Positions 58,863 through 64,000 of a stretch of 64,000 nt of DNA are shown in pieces. This DNA comes from Nitrosopelagicus sp964511265. Its GTDB lineage: Archaea; Thermoproteota; Nitrososphaeria; Nitrososphaerales; Nitrosopumilaceae. The translations under genes were made by a program, and so were the position numbers. The first letter of the stretch is position 1, and the number at the start of each line of letters is the position of its first letter. The stretch is taken from contig CAZEES010000001.1 of the NCBI GenBank assembly GCA_964511265.1, positions 1 to 64,000 on the forward strand. The letters are read 5' to 3'. Under the pieces are notes generated by a model. It was not told where the DNA came from and made no database searches. It saw only the letters and a program-made list of their open reading frames with translations.

Positions 58863-60923
58863 ATGGCTATTGACAACCCACTGCCTTTGCCTTTAGAGGT
58901 AATCATTCCAGTTATCGCCGCAATTATATCATTTGCAGTGGCTGCTGGATATACTGGTTGGGTTTCTAGACAAAATCCTGGCACAAAACAAATGCAGGAA
59001 ATTTCCGAGTCTGTAAGAGTTGGTGCTGCAGCATTCTTGAGACGTGAAATGAGAATTATTGTTCCAATAGCAATTGGATTGTCTGTTATCATTGGATTTT
59101 TTATTGGTGAATCAAATGGAATTGCTTTTGCAGTGGGCGCAACATTATCTGCAGTTGCAGGATTTATTTCTCTAAAAGTTACTGTAAAGGCTGCTGTACG
59201 AGCAGCTAATGCAACAGGTTCTGGTCTAGGTAAAACATTTGCAATAGCTTTCAGAGGTGGTGCAACCGTTGGCTTAGCAGTTCCTGCAATGGCACTTGTT
59301 GCTACTGCAATACTGTATATGATTTATCCAAACCCAATTACCATTGCAGGTATAGGAATCGGAGCAAGTCTTATCGCATTATTCATCAGAATTGGTGGTG
59401 GAATTTTCACAAAGGCTGCAGATATGGGTGCAGACTTGGTAGGAAAAGTTGAGGCAAACATTCCTGAAGATGACCCACGAAACCCTGCAACAATTGCAGA
59501 TAATGTGGGTGATAACGTAGGCGATGCAGCAGGTATGGGTTCAGATGTCTATGAATCTTACATTGTAACAATTCTGGCATCATTATTAATTGCAGCACTA
59601 ATCGGTTCACCTGAAAACTTTGCATATCCAATCTTAATCGGAGCATCTGGATTAATCGCATCAATCATAGGTACTGCAACAATAGGTACAAGAAAAATCA
59701 CTGATGTCATGAAGCCACTAAATATTTCATTTTATGTTACAGCTGCAATCGCAATTGCACTAAACTTTGCATTTACTTATGTGATTTTAGGAACAACTCC
59801 GATTGCATATGCATTATTTGGTTGTTCAGTAATAGGTGTAATTCTTGTCCCAGTTATACAAAAAATTACAGATTATTACACAAATGCAAATTCCAAACCT
59901 GTTAGAGAAATTTCTGAATCTGCAAAATGGGGATATGCATCACTTACACTAATGGGAATTATCAAAGGATTACAATCAACTGGACCATTCATGATTGCAC
60001 TGGTCACAGCAATTATCATATCATTTGCAATTGCATCTTCTGCTGCACCTGAAGGTTCTGATCCATTACTATATGGAATCTTTGGAACCTCATTAACTGC
60101 TATGGCAATGTTGAGTCTTGCAGGAATTGTTCTTGCTATTGATGCATTTGGTCCAATTGCAGATAATGCAGGCGGTATTGTAGAAATGACTGAAATGGGT
60201 GAAGATAATCGTAAAATTACAGATGAAATTGACGCAGTTGGAAATACAACAAAGGCTGTGACTAAAGGCTTTGCCATTGCTAGTGCTGCATTGGCTGCGT
60301 TAGCAATGATTCAAGCATTCCAGTTTGAAGCCTCACACTATTTCCACGATATGGTAATTGACTATGGTCTCTCCAACCCTTCAGTCGTTATCGGTCTCTT
60401 AGTTGGTGGATTAATTCCATTTATCATCACTGGTCAATTAATTAGTGGTGTAGAAAGAGCTGCAAAGAAAATGGTTGATGAAGTAAGAAGACAGTTTAAG
60501 AATGATGCTGGAATTTTAAAAGGAACATCGAAACCTGATTATGCAAAATGTGTAGATGTTGCTACCATTGCATCATTAGGAGAATTATGGAAGTCTGCAT
60601 CAATTGCAGTAGCTGCTCCAATAATTGTTGGTATTTTGTTAGGTCCTTCTGCAGTTGCAGGTCTACTAATGGGTGCTGTTGTTACTGGAATCTTCTTAGC
60701 ATATCACTTAGCTAATACTGGTGGTGCGTGGGATAATGCTAAAAAATTAATCGAGATGAAAGGTGAGAAAGGTACTGAAGAACATAAAGTTGCTATTGTA
60801 GGTGATATTATTGGTGATCCTTACAAAGATACAGCAGGTCCAGCACTAAACACAGTAATCAAACTCCTAAACACAATTGCAATCGTATTTGTACCTGTAT
60901 TCTTTGCAATTATAGTACTCTAA
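58863..60923 (+). CDS. hppA: Membrane-bound proton-translocating pyrophosphatase
   Basis: Couples hydrolysis of pyrophosphate to ion pumping across the cell membrane. 686 residues with about 16 spans. The active-site region ADMGADLVGKVEANIPEDD, then NPATIADNVGDNVGDAAGM, and a later DNAGGIVEMTEMGEDNRKI and DTAGPALNTVIKLLNTI are all intact. Lys463 in GNTTKAVTKG stands where K+-dependent enzymes have Ala, which marks it as a K+-independent H+-PPase. ATG at 58863, 37 bases after the metallopeptidase. Confidence 0.95.
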   Translation: MAIDNPLPLPLEVIIPVIAAIISFAVAAGYTGWVSRQNPGTKQMQEISESVRVGAAAFLRREMRIIVPIAIGLSVIIGFFIGESNGIAFAVGATLSAVAGFISLKVTVKAAVRAANATGSGLGKTFAIAFRGGATVGLAVPAMALVATAILYMIYPNPITIAGIGIGASLIALFIRIGGGIFTKAADMGADLVGKVEANIPEDDPRNPATIADNVGDNVGDAAGMGSDVYESYIVTILASLLIAALIGSPENFAYPILIGASGLIASIIGTATIGTRKITDVMKPLNISFYVTAAIAIALNFAFTYVILGTTPIAYALFGCSVIGVILVPVIQKITDYYTNANSKPVREISESAKWGYASLTLMGIIKGLQSTGPFMIALVTAIIISFAIASSAAPEGSDPLLYGIFGTSLTAMAMLSLAGIVLAIDAFGPIADNAGGIVEMTEMGEDNRKITDEIDAVGNTTKAVTKGFAIASAALAALAMIQAFQFEASHYFHDMVIDYGLSNPSVVIGLLVGGLIPFIITGQLISGVERAAKKMVDEVRRQFKNDAGILKGTSKPDYAKCVDVATIASLGELWKSASIAVAAPIIVGILLGPSAVAGLLMGAVVTGIFLAYHLANTGGAWDNAKKLIEMKGEKGTEEHKVAIVGDIIGDPYKDTAGPALNTVIKLLNTIAIVFVPVFFAIIVL

Positions 60924-60929
60924 AACCTC

Positions 60930-60949
60930 TAAAAAATAAAATAAAAAAA
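60930..60949 (-). terminator. T-rich terminator of the DUF2024 gene
   Basis: On the minus strand the sequence after the DUF2024 stop is a run dominated by T (about 20 bases), the usual archaeal terminator form. It lies in the short convergent gap after hppA. Confidence 0.4.
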
Positions 60950-60959
60950 GATTACAGAA

Positions 60960-61220
60960 TTAACAGCCTTCCATCTTTTGGATGAAATAGCCTTTTTCTT
61001 TAATCTCGTTTTCTACTGGTTCTGGGGCACCTTGTGTGTGACAGAATTGGCATTCCTCTCCTGTTACGACTGCACCTTCTTCACCAACAGTTGCTAGCCA
61101 CTCTTTTGCATATGCAATTGCTTGATCATGATCCTGCTTATCGGTGATAACATCGAAATGCATAGTATGACCATCTTTGGCTTTAACATAAGTGTCGTAG
61201 ACGTGTATGTCCATATTCAT
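60960..61220 (-). CDS. DUF2024 family protein
   Basis: 86 residues with near-perfect family pattern: DIHVYDTYVKAKDGHTMHFD, YAKEWLATVGEEGAVVTGEE, CQFCHTQGAP and the C-terminal KGYFIQKMEGC. Three cysteines and a histidine could bind metal. The role is unknown; homologues occur in many bacteria and archaea. It ends 37 bases after hppA, convergently. Confidence 0.88.
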   Translation of the reverse strand: MNMDIHVYDTYVKAKDGHTMHFDVITDKQDHDQAIAYAKEWLATVGEEGAVVTGEECQFCHTQGAPEPVENEIKEKGYFIQKMEGC

Positions 61221-61263
61221 GAATCAAAATAAGTTCTATTTAATTCAAACAAATTATTATGAC

Positions 61264-61692
61264 TTATTGGAAAAAATGTCTTTCCATGACTCTGATTTTT
61301 ATCTCTTCCACCTCTTCTTTTAGAATAAATGCTTTAAAATCTGTGGTTAATCCTGAAAAAATAATCCATGGAACATCTCCATTCAATACCATAAATTTTT
61401 TATCAGTATTTGATGGTGATGCGAGTGATTCTGGATGAGAATGAAAAATACCTACCAATTTCAAATGTTTTTCCTCTGCATGTTTGTATCCTGATAGAAG
61501 TTCTTCTGGTGAAATTGTGAATTCTACTCTTGGATTTCCATCAACATTTTGTGTTAGAAAAATTTCTTTCACATTCCAATTACCATCTTGCTGTATTCCA
61601 AGTAACATTGCACATGATTCATTCTGACCAGATTTTAGGGCATGTTCTGTAAGCATATCTAATTGTAATTGATTTAGAATTATTTCGTTCAC
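61264..61692 (-). CDS. JAMM/MPN+ metalloprotease
   Basis: Zinc-dependent isopeptidase-type protein of the JAB1/MPN family. From the GTG at 61692 the product is 142 residues with a complete JAMM motif: E25, H84-x-H86-P and PS..D97 (GIFHSHPESLASPSNTD). Archaeal JAMM proteins remove ubiquitin-like modifiers (SAMPs) or act in molybdopterin/cysteine sulfur transfer. A longer frame opening at 61755 would overlap the cupredoxin gene by 58 bases, so the GTG, 5 bases after that gene's stop, is preferred. Confidence 0.85.
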   Translation of the reverse strand: MNEIILNQLQLDMLTEHALKSGQNESCAMLLGIQQDGNWNVKEIFLTQNVDGNPRVEFTISPEELLSGYKHAEEKHLKLVGIFHSHPESLASPSNTDKKFMVLNGDVPWIIFSGLTTDFKAFILKEEVEEIKIRVMERHFFQ

Positions 61693-61697
61693 TATAG

Positions 61698-62501
61698 TTA
61701 TTCTACAGACTCTTCTATAATTATTGTTGAGACCATCCATGGGTGCACAATACACATGTATTCATATGTCCCAAGATCCAATTTGTTAGTATCCAATTTG
61801 TAAGACTCTCCTGCATTCAATAGCCCTGTATCAAATGTTTCACCAAAATCAACTGAACTTGTAGCGGTATGTGGTACTTGATCATTATTGATCCACTCGA
61901 CTATGTGTCCTTTCGACATTGCTGCTTCATCTGGTTCATAATCTGGGTTGCCTTGTTCTGCAGAGCCTACTAAAATTGAAATTGTAAACATCGGTCCTTC
62001 TGGAATTGCCTCGACCATCTCTTCAATCTCTTCCACTTCGCTAGATATTAGATATGGATTTGGTTCTTGAAAACCAAATGTTATGTAAAGTCCAATCCCT
62101 GCACCAAACGCAAGAATAAAAATTACTCCAACTGGTTTTGCATATGTTGGTATTTTCATTGCCATGTATGATATTACAATTGCTGGAATTGCAATCATAA
62201 TTAATAATCCTATAAATGTTGGCAACGTTGAATTTTCTGTCATGGTTGTTGCAAATGTACCAAATCCTAAACAAATTGAAATTATTGATAATACAGTTGC
62301 TTTGGTTCTGTTTGATGTTGAAATTCCTCCTTCCAAAATACCGGCAGCCATAATGATTAATCCAAACATGAAAAGTAATCCAGTTAATGCATGCATGCCG
62401 TCAATGAATGTATGAGCAATTCCAGAATATGATGTAACCAAGCCTGCAAGTCCAATTGCAGTTAATCCTCCACCTGGCATAATTAGATCCCAATTACTCA
62501 A
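61698..62501 (-). CDS. Membrane protein with C-terminal cupredoxin (plastocyanin-like) domain
   Basis: 267 residues: about five to six membrane helices (residues 10-160), an acidic stretch EVEEIEEMVEAIPEG, then an extracellular type I blue copper domain (about 170-262). Copper ligands are visible: His in VPHTATS, then Cys, His and Met in YMCIVHPWM. Blue copper proteins replace cytochromes as electron carriers in ammonia-oxidising archaea. Divergent from heme O synthase; followed by the JAMM gene. Confidence 0.88.
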   Translation of the reverse strand: MSNWDLIMPGGGLTAIGLAGLVTSYSGIAHTFIDGMHALTGLLFMFGLIIMAAGILEGGISTSNRTKATVLSIISICLGFGTFATTMTENSTLPTFIGLLIMIAIPAIVISYMAMKIPTYAKPVGVIFILAFGAGIGLYITFGFQEPNPYLISSEVEEIEEMVEAIPEGPMFTISILVGSAEQGNPDYEPDEAAMSKGHIVEWINNDQVPHTATSSVDFGETFDTGLLNAGESYKLDTNKLDLGTYEYMCIVHPWMVSTIIIEESVE

Positions 62502-62582
62502 TTCTGCTTTGATGCTTTCAGAGCATTATTTTATCTTTATGTGGTAAGATTGATCGCTATTAGAAGGGAATAAATTCGATAT

Positions 62583-63473
62583 ATGAGTGATATGAGCATA
62601 TTGGGAATAAAAGAAATAATTGAAATCTCAAAACCAAGAATTGTAATTCTTCTCGTAATTACTGCAGTAACGTCCATGTATGCCGCAAGCAAATTAGTCG
62701 GACCTGAATTAGACACTTGGGGGCTAATTCATATCATTATTGCAGGGGCATTGGCGTCAGCTGGTTCTAGTGCATTAAATCACTATTACGATCGTGATAT
62801 TGATCCACTAATGAAACGAACAAGTACTAGACCAATTCCTTCAGGACGAATTAAACCAAATTCCGTTCTAGTTTATGGTTTGACGGTAAGTGTAATTTCA
62901 GTAGTGTATGGTGCATTAGCCTTGAATTATGTATCTGCATTTTTCATCGCACTAGGAATATTTTTCTACGTGATAATCTACACAGCATGGCTAAAGAGAT
63001 TAAATTCATCAAATATTGTTATAGGGGGGTTCGCCGGAAGTGCAGCTTCAATGGCTGGTTGGTCTGCAGCTACTGGTTCGATGGATATACTTGGGTTTCT
63101 AATTGGTTTTCTTGTGTTTGTATGGACTCCATCCCACTTTTGGTGTCTTGCAATGAAAATGAAAGATGAATATTCTGAAGCCAAAGTTCCGATGCTTCCT
63201 GTTCTGATAGGAATGCAAAAAACGTCCACATACATTTTGATTAACACTCTGATTTTACTTCCTTATTCTCTAATGCTCTATGCATTTGGAATGGGTCTTG
63301 TCTATACTGTAATTGCAGCTGCATCTGGTGGACTCATGCTTGTTTATCATTACAAACTAACAAAATTACCTACTTCTGAATTTGCATGGAAGGCATACAA
63401 AGTTACTGCTCCATATCTTACAATAATTTTCTTGGCTGTTGCATTAGATGCAGCTTTTCACTTTAGATTTTAA
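62583..63473 (+). CDS. ctaB: Protoheme IX farnesyltransferase (heme O synthase)
   Basis: UbiA-type prenyltransferase that attaches farnesyl to heme b, giving heme O for terminal oxidases. 296 residues, about nine spans. The polyprenyl-diphosphate motifs are NHYYDRDIDPLMKRTSTRPI (Asp-rich) and SHFWCLAMKMKDEYSEAKVP (with the CtaB-typical HFW). Together with the cupredoxin gene on the other side of the shared promoter it belongs to the aerobic electron-transport chain. Confidence 0.95.
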   Translation: MSDMSILGIKEIIEISKPRIVILLVITAVTSMYAASKLVGPELDTWGLIHIIIAGALASAGSSALNHYYDRDIDPLMKRTSTRPIPSGRIKPNSVLVYGLTVSVISVVYGALALNYVSAFFIALGIFFYVIIYTAWLKRLNSSNIVIGGFAGSAASMAGWSAATGSMDILGFLIGFLVFVWTPSHFWCLAMKMKDEYSEAKVPMLPVLIGMQKTSTYILINTLILLPYSLMLYAFGMGLVYTVIAAASGGLMLVYHYKLTKLPTSEFAWKAYKVTAPYLTIIFLAVALDAAFHFRF

Positions 63474-63479
63474 TTTTTT

Positions 63480-63770
63480 TTATGAACTAGGAAAACTAGC
63501 TTCATAGTCTTTTTCTTCTGCTTCTTTTATCTGTTCTTCATATTCATCTTCTTCAATTTTTTCAGTTATTGCTTCGATTCGTCTACTATCTTTTGTTACC
63601 CATGATACAGAAATTAATCCCATGATCTCTAAATCTAACAAGACTTTGTTGAATTCACTTTCAGTTATTGCTGTTTCATCTTTTGCAAGTATTTTTAGAA
63701 GTTCTTTATCAGTATAGCTCTCTTTTTGCTTGATTATATCTAATACATGATTTCTTATTGGCATTCCCAT
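63480..63770 (-). CDS. Small winged-helix-like protein
   Basis: 96 residues of no named family. The first 60 residues read as a winged helix (RNHVLDIIKQKESYTDKELL, MGLISVSWVTKDSRRIEAI), and the tail is very acidic (EEDEYEEQIKEAEEKDYEA). It lies 6 bases after the CDC48-type gene and 6 bases from convergent ctaB, so it is probably co-transcribed with the ATPase. A role in transcription or in binding the ATPase is possible. Confidence 0.65.
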   Translation of the reverse strand: MGMPIRNHVLDIIKQKESYTDKELLKILAKDETAITESEFNKVLLDLEIMGLISVSWVTKDSRRIEAITEKIEEDEYEEQIKEAEEKDYEASFPSS

Positions 63771-63776
63771 ATTGCA

Positions 63777-64000
63777 TCAACCGTAAAACGTTTTGTCAGC
63801 CTCTCGTGGAATTATGCTTGTTGCACCTTCTTTAATCTTCTCATACCATGTTTCCACTTCTTTTGTAATTGATGGTCTTATTCTTTTTAATCCTGAAGCA
63901 AAGTCTTTGCTTGAAATTTCTTTAGAGTTATTTTGCATTGCTTCTACTGCTGCCTCTCTACACAATGATGCTAAATCTGCTCCAGAATAACTTTGTGTGG
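63777..64000 (-). CDS. CDC48/VCP-type AAA+ ATPase, C-terminal end only
   Basis: The frame continues past the right edge; only the last 74 codons are visible. SYSGADLASLCREAAVEAM is the sensor-2 region of an AAA domain and IRPSITKEVETWYE is the C-terminal helix typical of archaeal CDC48/VAT and related AAA ATPases. These unfold proteins for the proteasome. The edge cut prevents deciding between a two-domain CDC48 and a single AAA protein. Confidence 0.85.
   Translation of the reverse strand, partial: TQSYSGADLASLCREAAVEAMQNNSKEISSKDFASGLKRIRPSITKEVETWYEKIKEGATSIIPREADKTFYG

Noticed and set aside
61693..61755. Upstream extension of the JAMM protein
   Set aside because: It overlaps the end of the cupredoxin gene by 58 bases; the GTG at 61692 gives a normal N-terminus and a 5-base gap.

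Overview
This window is an AT-rich stretch of an archaeal chromosome that looks like a marine ammonia-oxidising archaeon of the Nitrosopumilus type (Thaumarchaeota / Nitrososphaerota). The archaeal assignment rests on TBP, Rpo7 (RpoE'), Spt4, eIF1/SUI1, Sec61-beta, class I lysyl-tRNA synthetase, Elp3, Tsr3, a GHMP-type shikimate kinase, the ADTH-type entry to the shikimate pathway, GTP-dependent dephospho-CoA kinase and an archaeal RNase P RNA. The Nitrosopumilus-like placement rests on the overall flavour (low GC, cupredoxin membrane protein, heme O synthase, F420 genes, MqnC/UbiD, secreted proteins with tandem WW-containing domains) and is inference. Two runs of exactly 100 N (7645-7744 and 16935-17034) show a draft scaffold.

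Layout. 1-13.3 kb: thiC on the plus strand, then an almost complete shikimate and Phe/Tyr block on the minus strand (aroA', aroB', aroD, then aroE, aroK, aroA, aroC, a chorismate mutase-aminotransferase fusion, tyrA, Nudix). The block is split between aroD and aroE by about 2.8 kb holding plus-strand genes: a 58-residue protein resembling the start of a tyrosine recombinase, and a secreted FG-GAP repeat protein. 13.3-18.8 kb: MqnC-like radical SAM enzyme facing a UbiD decarboxylase, small zinc proteins, a Lys/Pro/Ala-rich protein, peroxiredoxin and aquaporin sharing one divergent promoter, and tRNA-Arg. 18.8-27.8 kb: small membrane proteins, flavin-binding protein, an elp3-lysS-containing operon, a Lys-rich tailed protein, a cation/proton antiporter, purM, a PAC2 protein and a winged-helix regulator with palindromes in its promoter. 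27.9-37.8 kb: Na+/Ca2+ exchanger, cofH-cofG, HtrA protease, glycosyltransferase, TBP, a DUF1512-type protein, methionine aminopeptidase and tRNA-Pro. 38-47.8 kb: a giant lamin-tail/Ig-like secreted protein, Tsr3, a methyltransferase, an orphan anchored peptide-binding protein, a PD-(D/E)XK nuclease-like protein and a DUF2070 membrane protein. 47.8-56.6 kb: Sec61-beta, eIF1, CPBP protease, cofC-cofD, a conserved exported protein, RNase P RNA, nadX-nadA-nadC, spt4-rpo7. 56.7-64 kb: Mrp/Nbp35 ATPase, dephospho-CoA kinase, a candidate C/D box sRNA, a zinc metallopeptidase, H+-pyrophosphatase, DUF2024, a JAMM protease behind a cupredoxin membrane protein, heme O synthase, and the C-terminal end of a CDC48-type AAA ATPase.

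How the genes fit together. Complete or nearly complete routes visible here are chorismate to prephenate and arogenate/Tyr/Phe precursors, de novo NAD from aspartate (nadX, nadA, nadC), and most of F420 synthesis (cofG, cofH, cofC, cofD). Many starts (ATG, GTG or TTG) have a TATA-like A/T element about 22-31 bases upstream with no room for a leader, so leaderless transcription seems common; several start choices below rely on this. Genes missed by simple length cut-offs were read directly from the sequence: sec61-beta, several proteins of 29-59 residues, RNase P RNA and a C/D box sRNA candidate. No insertion sequence, CRISPR array or intact prophage is visible.
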